From NCBI GenBank assembly GCA_003574785.1, contig QORU01000019.1:62001-126000 (forward strand): DNA of 64,000 nt, read 5' to 3'. This DNA is from Taklimakanibacter deserti (GTDB lineage Bacteria; Pseudomonadota; Alphaproteobacteria; Rhizobiales; Aestuariivirgaceae). Numbering within the stretch: position 1 is the first letter of the stretch; each line of letters opens with the position of its first letter. A model generated the notes under the pieces. It saw only the letters and a program-made list of their open reading frames with translations, made no database searches and was not told where the DNA came from. Both the position numbers and the translations under genes were made by a program. Shown here piece after piece: positions 1 through 9,074 of this stretch.

Positions 1-224
1 GCGATCTCGCTTTCGACCGAGCCGTCGGCGACGAGGACGAGAGCCTCGCCGCCTTTTGCCTGGATCTCGCGCGCGACTTCATCGAGCGGCTCGCGGCGCC
101 GGGCGATGAGCCCGACCCGCGCGCCTTCGGCGGCGAGACGCAAGGCCGTGGCGCGGCCGATGCCGGCGCTGGCCCCGGTGACGACGGCGCGGCGGCCGGC
201 GAAACGTTCAGCAATGATCTTCAC
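1..224 (-). CDS. short-chain dehydrogenase/reductase, partial (5' part only)
   Basis: About 74 codons of an SDR are present; the gene runs off the left edge. Reading from a GTG start at 224, a Rossmann nucleotide-binding motif TGASAGIG appears near residues 16-23, followed by an alpha-helix and an RR motif typical of NADP-preferring SDRs (inference). A strong AGGAGGA ribosome site lies 7 bases upstream and supports the GTG. It is the last visible gene of the minus-strand operon that starts at 6100, 17 bp after the cupin-like gene. The catalytic YxxxK part is outside the window, so the substrate cannot be guessed. Confidence 0.85.
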   Translation of the reverse strand, partial: MKIIAERFAGRRAVVTGASAGIGRATALRLAAEGARVGLIARRREPLDEVAREIQAKGGEALVLVADGSVESEI

Positions 225-241
225 GGGCGATCCTCCTTGCT

Positions 242-688
242 TCAGACTTTGCCGGCGGCACGTTTCGCCTTGACGCTCTTGGCGAGATCGGACGGAAATT
301 GCGGATGCGGCACGTCGAAGGAGAAATGCCGGAAGATCTCCTCGCCGATGACTTTCCAGACCAGCGGCGTCCCGCGCGGGATCAGATAGATGCAGGGCGC
401 CTCGACCAGGACGGTGCGTTTCTCTTCCAGCGACGGCGGCTGATAGTAGGTGATTTCGGCCTTGCCCGAGGTCACGAAATCGAGCTGGTCGACCCAGGTC
501 GTCCATTTATATTCATGGCCCGGGAAGAAATCCTCGAACACCACTTGGCAGCAAGGCTCCTCGATGCCGACTCCCACCATGCGATGGAGCCCGCCGCCCA
601 AGAAATCGATCGGCTTCGGCTCGACCGAATCGAGGTCGTCCGGCTCGATCCTATAGTAGGAGAATTTCGAATAGTTGATCGGATACAT
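242..688 (-). CDS. cupin-like (RmlC-fold) small protein
   Basis: A 148-residue protein starting MYPINYSKF. The ATG at 688 has AGGAGGAAG directly upstream; in-frame codons further 5' lie inside the neighbouring ATPase gene and are not used. The middle and C-terminal parts (FFPGHEYKWTTWVDQ..., a run of short beta-strand-like segments, then PRGTPLVWKV) resemble single-domain cupins of the EutQ or sugar-binding type. The canonical GX5HXH metal motif is not intact, so catalysis is uncertain. It lies 10 bp after the ATPase gene in the peptide-type ABC operon, and may process or sense the imported compound (inference). Confidence 0.6.
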   Translation of the reverse strand: MYPINYSKFSYYRIEPDDLDSVEPKPIDFLGGGLHRMVGVGIEEPCCQVVFEDFFPGHEYKWTTWVDQLDFVTSGKAEITYYQPPSLEEKRTVLVEAPCIYLIPRGTPLVWKVIGEEIFRHFSFDVPHPQFPSDLAKSVKAKRAAGKV

Positions 689-698
689 GGGCTTCCTC

Positions 699-1712
699 CT
701 ATGTGGCGTCGATGCCTTTGAGTGCGGGCAGGACATGGCACCAGGTGCTGTGTCCAGCTTCGAATGCGGTAGGCGGCGGATCGCTGGCGAAGCAGGCTGC
801 TTCGGCGTGGGGGCAGCGGGTGTTGAAGCGGCAGCCGGCTGGAATGGCGTAGGAAGAGGGGATCTCGCCTGCCAATGCCGGCTCGCGCGATGCCTTGCCC
901 TCGAGATCGGGATGCGCCTTGAGCAGCGCCTCGGTATAGGGATGGCGCGGACGGGTGAAGACATCGGCGGTCGATCCCAATTCGACGATGCGCCCGAGAT
1001 ACATGACGGCGACGCGGTCGGCGAGATGGGCGATGACCGAGAGCTGATGCGAGATGAAGATCATGCTCAAGCCCAGATCGCGGATGAGCTCGCTGAACAG
1101 ATTGAGGATCTGCGCCTGGACCGAGGCATCGAGCGCGCTCACCGCCTCATCGGCGATGATCATCCGGGGCTTGAGCGCCAGAGCGCGCGCGATGGCGACG
1201 CGCTGGCGCTGTCCGCCCGACAGAGCGCGAGGGGTAAGCTCGGCCATGGATTGCGGCAGACCCACGCGGTCGAGCAACTCGCGGACCAGGGGCTTAACGC
1301 CATCCTTCCCGATCAGGCCATGCACCAAGGCCGGCTCGCTGATGGCGCGGGCGATGCTGAGGCGCGGATTGAGCGAGCCACAGGGATCCTGGTAGATCAT
1401 CTGCATGTCCCGGCGGATCTGCCTGAGGCCTTGGGTCCGCGCCTCCCAGACGTCCCGGCCGTCGAAGGCGATAGTGCCGCGATCCGGTCTTTCGAGTCTC
1501 ACGATGCAGCGGGCGATGGTCGACTTGCCGCTGCCCGATTCACCCACGATGCCCAGAACCTCGTTCCGGCCGACTGACAGGGAGACGTCATCGAGAGCGA
1601 CGAGGCGTCGCGCCGGCGTGCCCCGCATCATGTTCATCAGCGAGTTCCGGCCGCCATAGGTCTTGCGAAGCCGGGTCACGCTCAAGATTGGATTTTCCAG
1701 GGCGGCAATCAT
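699..1712 (-). CDS. ABC transporter ATP-binding protein, dipeptide/oligopeptide type (DppF/OppF-like)
   Basis: A 337-residue ATPase of the peptide/nickel importer family. Walker A GESGSGKST is at about residues 57-65, the Q-loop YQDP near 107, signature LSGGQRQRVAIARAL from about 164, and Walker B MIIADEA from about 184. The C-terminal tail HPYTEALLKA... with a Cys-containing FNTRCPHAEAAC segment is the oligopeptide-ATPase C-terminal domain typical of OppF/DppF. It follows the companion ATPase by 7 bp and precedes the cupin-like gene. It energises import through the two permeases at 2706-4519. The substrate class (peptide, opine or other small amide) cannot be told from the ATPase. Confidence 0.93.
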   Translation of the reverse strand: MIAALENPILSVTRLRKTYGGRNSLMNMMRGTPARRLVALDDVSLSVGRNEVLGIVGESGSGKSTIARCIVRLERPDRGTIAFDGRDVWEARTQGLRQIRRDMQMIYQDPCGSLNPRLSIARAISEPALVHGLIGKDGVKPLVRELLDRVGLPQSMAELTPRALSGGQRQRVAIARALALKPRMIIADEAVSALDASVQAQILNLFSELIRDLGLSMIFISHQLSVIAHLADRVAVMYLGRIVELGSTADVFTRPRHPYTEALLKAHPDLEGKASREPALAGEIPSSYAIPAGCRFNTRCPHAEAACFASDPPPTAFEAGHSTWCHVLPALKGIDAT

Positions 1713-1719
1713 GGGGCTC

Positions 1720-2705
<986 letters not shown>

Positions 2706-2709
<4 letters not shown>

Positions 2710-3584
2710 CGGCCGCTGTCGTCGAGCCGGTCGGCGAGGCCATCGCCGATCAGGCTGAAGCCCACGCCCGCCAGGACGATGACGAGCCCCGGCAAGGTCG
2801 AGATCCACCAGGCATTGAGCAGGTTCTTCTGCCCTTGCGCGATCATCTCGCCCCATTCGGGGGTCGGCGGCGCGACGCCGAGGCCCAGATAGGAAAGCGC
2901 CGCCAGCGTCAGGATGTTGAGAACGATATCCGACATGGAGAAGACGAGGTTCGAACGCAGGAGATTGGGAAGGGCATGCACGAATATGATGCGCGGCGTG
3001 CCGTAGCCGAGGGTTTCGGCATTCAGGATGAATTCGCGGCGGCGGATCGCCAGCATCTCGCCGCGCGTCAGCCTGGCATAAAGCGCCCAGCTCACCGCGA
3101 TCACGCCGATATAGGCGCCGGCAAGGCCCGGCCCGACGATGGCGGCGATGGTGAGGATGAGGATGATGAAGGGAAAGGAGATCACCAGATCGACGATGCG
3201 CATGATGATCGTGTCGATGATGCCGCCGAAATAGCCGGACAGCGCGCCGATCAGGAGGCCGATGACGAGCGAGACATAGGTCGTGACGATGCCGAAGACG
3301 AGATCGATCCGCCCGGCATGGAGGACGCGGCTGAAGATGTCGCGGCCGAGATCATCGGTGCCGAAGAGGAATTCGGAAGACGGCGGCGCCAGAGCATTCA
3401 TGAGGTCCGTGGCCAGAGGATCCCTGAGGCCGAGGAAAGGCGCTGCGAAGCTCAAGGCCACGATGACCGCCGTGATCGCGATCCCGGTATAGAGCGAGAT
3501 CGTGGCCCAGCGACGATCGAGGACGGCCCGCTTGTTGAGCCGCGCCCAGGCGCTTTCCGCAATGCCGGGAGGAGGGGGCTTCAC
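2706..3584 (-). CDS. ABC transporter permease, DppC-like
   Basis: A 292-residue inner-membrane permease. The N-terminal half carries one transmembrane helix (TISLYTGIAITAVIVALSF), then the conserved FGTDDLGRDIFSRVLHAGRIDL segment of DppC/OppC proteins, then further hydrophobic helices. An EAA-type coupling loop (AETLGYGTPRIIFVHALPN) precedes the last helices and GVAPPTPEWGEMI. The start is GTG at 3584, overlapping the stop of the DppB-like gene (GTGA). It overlaps the next ATPase gene by 4 bp. It works as a heterodimer with the permease at 3581-4519. Confidence 0.92.
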
Positions 3585-4519
3585 TGCCGTATCCTCGGAT
3601 CGAGCATCGCGTAAGAGAGATCGACCAGGAAATTGGCGATGACCACCACGACGCCGAAGATCAGGGTCAAGGCGACGATCACCGGGTAGTCGCGCTGGAC
3701 GATCGCCGCGACCATGAAGGACCCAAGCCCCGGTATGGAGAATACATTCTCCACGATGACGGCGCCCGAGATCAGGAAGCCGACATTGACGCCGAGTATC
3801 GTCAGCATCGATATCAGCGAATTGCGCAGCACGTGCTTGAAGAGCACGCGGGCCTCGCTGAAGCCGCGCGCCCGCGCCGCTTCGATATATTCCGCCGTCA
3901 AAGTCTGGATGATGCTGGCCCTGAGGCTGCGCAACAATATGGGCGCAAGATAAAGGCCGATGCTGACCGCGGGCAAAGTGAGGCTCGCTATATAGCCCGT
4001 AATCCCTTCGCCCAGGCCCGAGGTCGGAAAGAATTTGAGGCGGATGCTGAACAAGAGGACCAGCAGCAGCGCCGTCCAGAAGGACGGCATGCAGAAGGCG
4101 AGAGTCGTCAGCATCCGCACGATGTGATCGGGGAGGAGATTGCGCCTCACGGCGGACAATAGCGCCAGCGGAACCGCGATGACGAGCGAGATGACGATGG
4201 AATAGGCGACGAGCGCCAGGCTGTGGGCGGCGCGCATCGCCACGATAGGCCCGATGGAGGCGCGCTGGAACAGCGATTCACCGAAATCGAGGCGCAGCGC
4301 ATTGACGAGGAAGTCGAGATATTGCGTGACCAGCGGCTTGTCGAGGCCGAGCTGTTCACGCAAGGCGGTAACTGCTTCCTCGGTCGCACGCGAGCCCAGC
4401 ATCACGCGGGCTGGATCGCCGGGAACGAGATGGATCACCGAGAAGGCCGCCAGTGTGATGATGAGGAGGACAGGGATGGAGTGCGCCAGCCTTCGGCCGG
4501 TGAAAGCTAAGAGCGACAA
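3581..4519 (-). CDS. ABC transporter permease, DppB-like
   Basis: A 312-residue permease with a first helix from about residue 12 (SIPVLLIITLAAFSVIHLVPGDPA), the DppB-family segment PGDPARVMLG, and a C-terminal EAA loop (ARGFSEARVLFKHVLRNSLI). The best start is a TTG at 4519, with GGGAGAC eight bases upstream. A rare start codon here may lower expression of the membrane subunit relative to the binding protein (inference). The gene lies 33 bp downstream of the binding-protein gene. Confidence 0.9.
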   Translation of the reverse strand: MSLLAFTGRRLAHSIPVLLIITLAAFSVIHLVPGDPARVMLGSRATEEAVTALREQLGLDKPLVTQYLDFLVNALRLDFGESLFQRASIGPIVAMRAAHSLALVAYSIVISLVIAVPLALLSAVRRNLLPDHIVRMLTTLAFCMPSFWTALLLVLLFSIRLKFFPTSGLGEGITGYIASLTLPAVSIGLYLAPILLRSLRASIIQTLTAEYIEAARARGFSEARVLFKHVLRNSLISMLTILGVNVGFLISGAVIVENVFSIPGLGSFMVAAIVQRDYPVIVALTLIFGVVVVIANFLVDLSYAMLDPRIRQ

Positions 4520-4552
4520 TATTGAGTCTCCCTGTTGCTTCCCGCGCCGATA

Positions 4553-6100
4553 TCAGGGTGCCAGCCAGACATCCTCGAGATTCCACCATTTGACCGGCAG
4601 CGTCTTGAAGCCCTTGACCTTGTCGGACACCGCGGTGCGCGCCTTGATGAAGAACAGCGGCACGGCGGGGAATTCGGCCATCACCAGCCGCTGCAGCTCG
4701 TGGAACGCCGCCTTGCGCTTGTCCTCATCGATCGTGCTGCCCGCCTGCCTGACGAGGTCGATCGCCTGTTTGTTGTCCCAGCCGGTCCAGAAGGATTGGA
4801 TGCCGCCGTTGAAGTCGAAGAAGACGACGGCGAGATTGTCGTCGGAGAGCGCGTCGCTGGAGAGGCCCGAGCCCGTGAAGGTGAAGCAGCTCTCATCGCC
4901 GCTGCCCCAGCGCGTCCAGATGGTGCCGGTGTCCACCGCCTGGACTTCCATCTTGACGCCGATCTTGGCCCATTCCGACTGCAGGATCTGTGCCTGCTGC
5001 AGCTCGAACTGATCGCCCGCCACGATGAGGCAAGAGAAGGTGAAGCCGTTTGGCACGGAAGACCTGGCGAGCGCCTCCTTCGCCTTGGTGAGGTCGTAAG
5101 GATAGGCAGGCACCGTCGCATCCCAGTATTTGACCTTGGCGATGACATGATTGGCGACGTCGCCCGCGCCATGCATCAAGGTCTTGAGCATGGCTTCCTT
5201 GGGTGTTGCGTAGTTCAGGGCCCGGATGACCTCCGGATCGTTGAACGGCGCTTTTCGGCTGTTGAACCAGACGGCATCCCAGGCCATGACGTCCTCGATC
5301 TGGACATCGACATGGGCGAGCCCTGAGATGCGCTCGATCTGCGAATAGGGCACTTCGGTCGCGATCTGCGCCTCGCCCGATTCGACCTTGAGCATGCGGC
5401 TGTTTTCATCGGGCACATAGTCGATGACGATCTGGTCGAGATAAGGCTGCCCGCTCTTCCAGTAATGGGGATTGCGCTCGAGCACCAGGCGCTGGCCGCG
5501 CACCCATTCCTTGAGAACGAAGGGGCCCGATCCGACGGGTTTCTCGCCAAAGGCCTTGTCGCCCATTTTCTCGTAAGCCGCCTTGGGCACGATCGAGGGA
5601 ATGAAGGTCGAGAGATAATCGAGGAAGGCGCCTTGCGGATCCTTGAGCTTGACGATGAAGGACGACGCGCTTGCGCATTCGGTCGAGGCGATGGCGGCGC
5701 CGAAGCCGCCATAGCTGGTATTGACCTTGGGATCGGCGAAGCGGTCGATCGAGAATTTCACATCATCGCAGGTGAGCGGATCGCCATTGGAGAATTTGAC
5801 GTCGTCGCGCAGCGTGAATGTCCAGGTCTTTGAATCGTCCGATACCGTCCAGCTCTTGGCGATGGCGGGCTGCGGCACGGCTGCGTCCCGCGTTTCCACC
5901 AGTGTGTCGAAGATCTGGACGACCATGAAGATCGATCCATTGTCGCTGGCGCCGATCGGATTGAGGGTCAGAGGCTCGCTGTCGCGTGCCATGGTGAGCG
6001 TGCCGCCTTTCTGGGGCGTTGAATCCTGCGCCTGAGCGATTGCCGGAAAGATGAAGGCGCTCGCCATGAGCGCCAGTAGTCCGCCGAGCCGTGCAGTCAT
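4553..6100 (-). CDS. ABC transporter substrate-binding protein, family 5 (peptide/opine type)
   Basis: A 515-residue periplasmic binding protein. The chosen start (ATG at 6100, preceded by GGGGAGG) gives a Sec signal peptide, MTARLGGLLALMASAFIFPA ending at AQAQDS. The mature protein begins GGTLTMARDSEPLTLNPIG, and the family-5 motifs KPVGSGPFVLKEW and ...ERNPHYW... are present. An in-frame upstream start at 6169 would run through the operator and is rejected. First gene of a minus-strand operon (binding protein, two permeases, two ATPases, cupin, SDR). A TGTAC-N9-GTACA palindrome lies 50 bp upstream, which suggests control by the MocR regulator at 10735-12153. Confidence 0.92.
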   Translation of the reverse strand: MTARLGGLLALMASAFIFPAIAQAQDSTPQKGGTLTMARDSEPLTLNPIGASDNGSIFMVVQIFDTLVETRDAAVPQPAIAKSWTVSDDSKTWTFTLRDDVKFSNGDPLTCDDVKFSIDRFADPKVNTSYGGFGAAIASTECASASSFIVKLKDPQGAFLDYLSTFIPSIVPKAAYEKMGDKAFGEKPVGSGPFVLKEWVRGQRLVLERNPHYWKSGQPYLDQIVIDYVPDENSRMLKVESGEAQIATEVPYSQIERISGLAHVDVQIEDVMAWDAVWFNSRKAPFNDPEVIRALNYATPKEAMLKTLMHGAGDVANHVIAKVKYWDATVPAYPYDLTKAKEALARSSVPNGFTFSCLIVAGDQFELQQAQILQSEWAKIGVKMEVQAVDTGTIWTRWGSGDESCFTFTGSGLSSDALSDDNLAVVFFDFNGGIQSFWTGWDNKQAIDLVRQAGSTIDEDKRKAAFHELQRLVMAEFPAVPLFFIKARTAVSDKVKGFKTLPVKWWNLEDVWLAP

Positions 6101-6149
6101 TGCGGCCTCCCCGTTGTTTCCCATCCCAAGTGGAATTATTCTTGTACTA

Positions 6150-6168
6150 TGTACCGATTGTCGGTACA
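6150..6168. promoter_or_regulatory. putative MocR operator 1, TGTAC-N9-GTACA
   Basis: A perfect dyad: TGTACCGA, three bases, TCGGTACA. An extra TGTAC half-site starts 7 bp to the left (6143). The same core with the same 9-bp spacing occurs at 10268-10286 and 12310-12328, each in a divergent promoter around the MocR gene. It lies between the binding-protein gene (start 6100) and the PhzF-like gene (start 6294) and could control both. MocR proteins are known to bind paired half-sites; assigning this site to the local MocR is inference. Confidence 0.65.
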
Positions 6169-6293
6169 AAGCTACGTTAGATGATAAAACTCCCGCCTGT
6201 CAATGGGACTGCTGCACGAAACATCAGGAAAATCCTAAAGCCGGGCATTGCCCTGCAAGCGTGACAATAATCTCAACCCTTTGGCAGGTGGCC

Positions 6294-7079
6294 ATGAAAC
6301 TGGATGTCTTTCAGATCGACGCATTTGCGAGCCGGGTCTTCGCCGGAAACCCGGCCATGGTGTGCTGTCTCGAAGAATGGCTCGACGATGCGCTGCTGCA
6401 GTCCATCACGACGGAGCACAATGCGGCCGTCGTCGCCTTCCTGGTCGACCGCGGCGCCCATTTCGACATCCGCTATTTTACCGCCCTGGGCGAACTGGGT
6501 CTCGTCGGGCACGCTTCGCTCGCCGCGGCCTATGTCGTGTTGCGTATCCTGAAGTCCGATCTTCCGGAAGCCGTTCTCCATCGCCGCAACGGCATGCTCA
6601 AGGTCGCGAGCTTGAGCGACAAATTGCTGGCCATAACGCTCCCCATCCTGCCGGCGCTGAGCTGTCCGGCACCGGCCGAGCTCTCAGCTGCCCTCGGCGT
6701 TCCCTTCATGGAGACACGCGTGAACGACAATCAGTATTTCGTCTTCCTCGAGGACGAGGCCGAGGTGTCGAAGCTCGCACCCGACATGGCGAGGCTGATG
6801 AAGCTCGATCGCGATGGGGTCATCGTCACGGCGCCGGGTGAAAACTGCCAGTTCGTATCGCGGGCCTTCGCGCCGAAAGAGGGATTGCCGGAAGATCCGG
6901 TCTGCGGATCGGCGCATCTGGCGCTGGTGCCCTATTGGTCGGAGCGCCTCGGCCGCTCGGAGCATCTCGCTCTGCAACTGTCGCCGCGCGGCGGCGAATT
7001 GCACTGCTCCTTGCGCGGCAACGAGGTGCGGCTCGCCGGCCGCTGCGCCCTCTATATGGAAGGCACCATTCATATCTAG
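6294..7079 (+). CDS. PhzF family isomerase/epimerase-like protein
   Basis: A 261-residue member of the PhzF (diaminopimelate-epimerase fold) family. Family landmarks are the N-terminal VFQIDAFASRVFAGNPAMV, the segment TEHNAAVVAFLV carrying the conserved Glu, GELGLVGHASLAAAYVV, and the C-terminal SRAFAPKEGLPEDPVCGSAHLALVPYW. Members isomerise small metabolites; most have no known substrate. The start at 6294 is chosen because MKLDVFQIDAF aligns with the family N-terminus; an open frame continues upstream through the operator but is not needed. A GGCAGGTG sequence lies just upstream. The gene is divergent from the peptide-type ABC operon, convergent with dctM, and sits next to MocR operator 1. 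Confidence 0.85.
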   Translation: MKLDVFQIDAFASRVFAGNPAMVCCLEEWLDDALLQSITTEHNAAVVAFLVDRGAHFDIRYFTALGELGLVGHASLAAAYVVLRILKSDLPEAVLHRRNGMLKVASLSDKLLAITLPILPALSCPAPAELSAALGVPFMETRVNDNQYFVFLEDEAEVSKLAPDMARLMKLDRDGVIVTAPGENCQFVSRAFAPKEGLPEDPVCGSAHLALVPYWSERLGRSEHLALQLSPRGGELHCSLRGNEVRLAGRCALYMEGTIHI

Positions 7080-7080
7080 C

Positions 7081-8385
7081 CTAGAGAGGCCTGACCGGTT
7101 CGTAGCCCATTTGCATGGGCAGCCAGAGCGTGATCTCGGGCACAAAGACGAGGACGAAGAGGAGCGCGATCAGCACGATGAGGAAGATCCACAATTCCTT
7201 CGTGATGGCGGCGACCGGGATGCCGGAGACCCCGGCGATGAGGAAGACGAGCTCGCCCATGGGCGGGGTCACGAGACCGATCATCATGTTGATGATCGAG
7301 GTCACGCCGAAATGCACCGGATCGATGCCGAGATGGGCGACGGTCGGCAACAGGATCGGCACGATGATGAGCAGCATGAGGAGCGAATCGAGGAAGGCGC
7401 CGAGGATGAGAAACAGGATATTGACCATGAGCAGGAACATGATCGGCGACATGTCGAGCGAGCTCATCCAGGCGCCCATCGCCTGAGGGATCTGCTCGGC
7501 GGCGACGATCCAGTTCATCACCAGGGCGCCGGCGATGGTGATGGCGACGGCGGCCGTGGCGCGCGAGGACAGGACGAGCACACTGAGAAGTCCGCGAAGG
7601 TTCAGTGAGCGATACCAGAAGAGGGCGAGGACGAGCGCATAGAAGCTGGCGACGGCGGCAGCCTCCGTCGGCGTGACCGCGCCTGAATAGATGCCGCCCA
7701 GCATGATGGCCGGCAGCAGTAAGGTGGGGAAGGCGTCCAGTGTCGTCGCGACCGCCTGCCGGCGCGTCGGTGGCGCCTCGACCGGAAAATTCCGGCGCTT
7801 GGCGATCGCCGCGACGACGGCCATTTGCGCAAAACCGAGCAGCAGCCCCGGAATGACGCCGGCCATGAACAGATAGCCGATCGAGGTGTTGGAGATGACG
7901 CCATAGATCACCATCGGGATCGAGGGCGGAATGATCGGGCCGATGATGGCCGATGTCGTGCTGAGCGCCGCGGCGAAGCCTGGCGCGTAGCCCGCCTTCA
8001 CCATCATGTCGACCTCGAGCTTGCCGGGGCCCGCGGCATCGGCAAGCGCCGAGCCGCTCATGCCGGAGAAGATGATGCTGGAGACGATGTTCACATGGGC
8101 GAGGCCGCCGCGCAGCCGGCCGACGAGCAGATTGGCGAAGCCGAACAGTCGGTCGGTGATCTTGCTTTCATTCATGATCTCGGCGGCGAAGATGAAGAGC
8201 GGCACCGCCATCAGGACGAAGTTGTTGAAGAGTCCGTTGAGGCTCTGCGAGGCGACGAGCCCGATATCCTGCCCGGTAAGGAAGAGATAGACGATGCCTG
8301 CAGCGATCATCGCATGGCCGATCGGCATGCCGAGGAACGACCAGAGGAAGAACAGCGCGAACATGAGGAAGGCGGCAAGGCTCAT
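7081..8385 (-). CDS. dctM: TRAP transporter large permease (DctM)
   Basis: A 434-residue, almost entirely hydrophobic protein with the DctM features FGMPIGHAMIAAG-like first helix, NESKITDRLFGFANLLVGRLRGGLAHVNIV, SGSALADAAGPGKLEVDMMVKAGYAPGFAAALS, and GMIYSGAVTPTEAA-type loop (GGIYSGAVTPTEAAAVA). It is the ion-coupled transport subunit of a TRAP uptake system, paired with DctQ (12 bp upstream) and the periplasmic DctP. Its stop abuts the convergent PhzF-like gene. The substrate is unknown; TRAP systems usually carry carboxylates, sugar acids or ectoine-type compounds. Confidence 0.94.
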   Translation of the reverse strand: MSLAAFLMFALFFLWSFLGMPIGHAMIAAGIVYLFLTGQDIGLVASQSLNGLFNNFVLMAVPLFIFAAEIMNESKITDRLFGFANLLVGRLRGGLAHVNIVSSIIFSGMSGSALADAAGPGKLEVDMMVKAGYAPGFAAALSTTSAIIGPIIPPSIPMVIYGVISNTSIGYLFMAGVIPGLLLGFAQMAVVAAIAKRRNFPVEAPPTRRQAVATTLDAFPTLLLPAIMLGGIYSGAVTPTEAAAVASFYALVLALFWYRSLNLRGLLSVLVLSSRATAAVAITIAGALVMNWIVAAEQIPQAMGAWMSSLDMSPIMFLLMVNILFLILGAFLDSLLMLLIIVPILLPTVAHLGIDPVHFGVTSIINMMIGLVTPPMGELVFLIAGVSGIPVAAITKELWIFLIVLIALLFVLVFVPEITLWLPMQMGYEPVRPL

Positions 8386-8397
8386 CGCGACTTTCCG

Positions 8398-8877
8398 TCA
8401 GAGATTCTGTTTCCAGGACGAACTCAGAAGCCGGCGCAGCCGCAAGGCGGCGCCGACGATGGCGGCGATCATGAAGATGCCGAAGCAGGAATAGACGATG
8501 TCGAAAGGCACATGCAGGACCATCGTGTGGCGCCGGCCCAGGAAGGCGATGTAGTCGAGGATGCCGGGCAGGGCGGCGAGGAAAGTGAGGCCGATCGCGG
8601 CGGTGTTGGCGATGGCCACCCAGCGCCGCGGCCTGGGCGGGAACTTCTTATAGAGCACGTCGAAGATGATGTGCTGGCGCTCGCTGAGCAGGATGTCGCA
8701 CGACCAGAAGATCACCCAGATATAGGCGATCGAGCACACTTCCAGCGTCCAGGAGAGGGGAACGTTGAACACATAGCGGCTGAGGATCTGCGCCATGAAG
8801 GCGAGGAACATCGTCGCGAACATGGCGGCGGCCATGAGCTCGGCGAATGACTTCCACCGTAGGATCCAACGCTCCAT
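8398..8877 (-). CDS. dctQ: TRAP transporter small permease (DctQ)
   Basis: A 159-residue, four-helix membrane protein. The N-terminal region has FAELMAAAMFATMFLAFMAQILSRY followed by PLSWTLEVCSIAYIWVIFW, the typical R(Y/F)-x-F-N-V-P-L-S-W-T-E-E region of DctQ. The C-terminal helix is followed by the basic tail RLRRLLSSSWKQNL. It lies between dctP and dctM, but is separated from dctP by about 197 bp that hold an inverted-repeat element (8901-9058). Confidence 0.9.
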   Translation of the reverse strand: MERWILRWKSFAELMAAAMFATMFLAFMAQILSRYVFNVPLSWTLEVCSIAYIWVIFWSCDILLSERQHIIFDVLYKKFPPRPRRWVAIANTAAIGLTFLAALPGILDYIAFLGRRHTMVLHVPFDIVYSCFGIFMIAAIVGAALRLRRLLSSSWKQNL

Positions 8878-8900
8878 CGCGACTCGCTCTCCATCGTTCC

Positions 8901-9058
8901 CCTTCTCCCGCGCGGTACGCGTGGGAGAAGGTGGCCGAAGGCCGGATGAGGGCTCTTTCGGCCAGCGCGCTCTTAGCTCGACAGTATTCCTTGTTGAGAT
9001 AAAGAGCCCTCACCCGCCCTTCGGGCACCCTCTCCCATTGCTTCGCAACGGGAGAGGG
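8901..9058. repeat. palindromic intergenic repeat element with two hairpins inside the dctP-dctQ gap
   Basis: Two strong hairpins, CCTTCTCCC...GGGAGAAGG (8901-8931) and CCCTCTCCC...GGGAGAGGG (9028-9058), are joined by a perfect inverted repeat TGAGGGCTCTTT (8947-8958) with AAAGAGCCCTCA (9001-9012). The two halves are inverted, diverged copies of one unit. Such CCCTCTCCC/GGTGAGGG hairpin repeats are common dispersed intergenic elements in Rhizobiales. It lies inside the dctPQM operon, where the RNA would fold strongly and may set the DctP:DctQM ratio (inference). No T-run follows, so I do not call a terminator. Confidence 0.7.
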
Positions 9059-9074
9059 AAAGTTGGAGAGGGCG

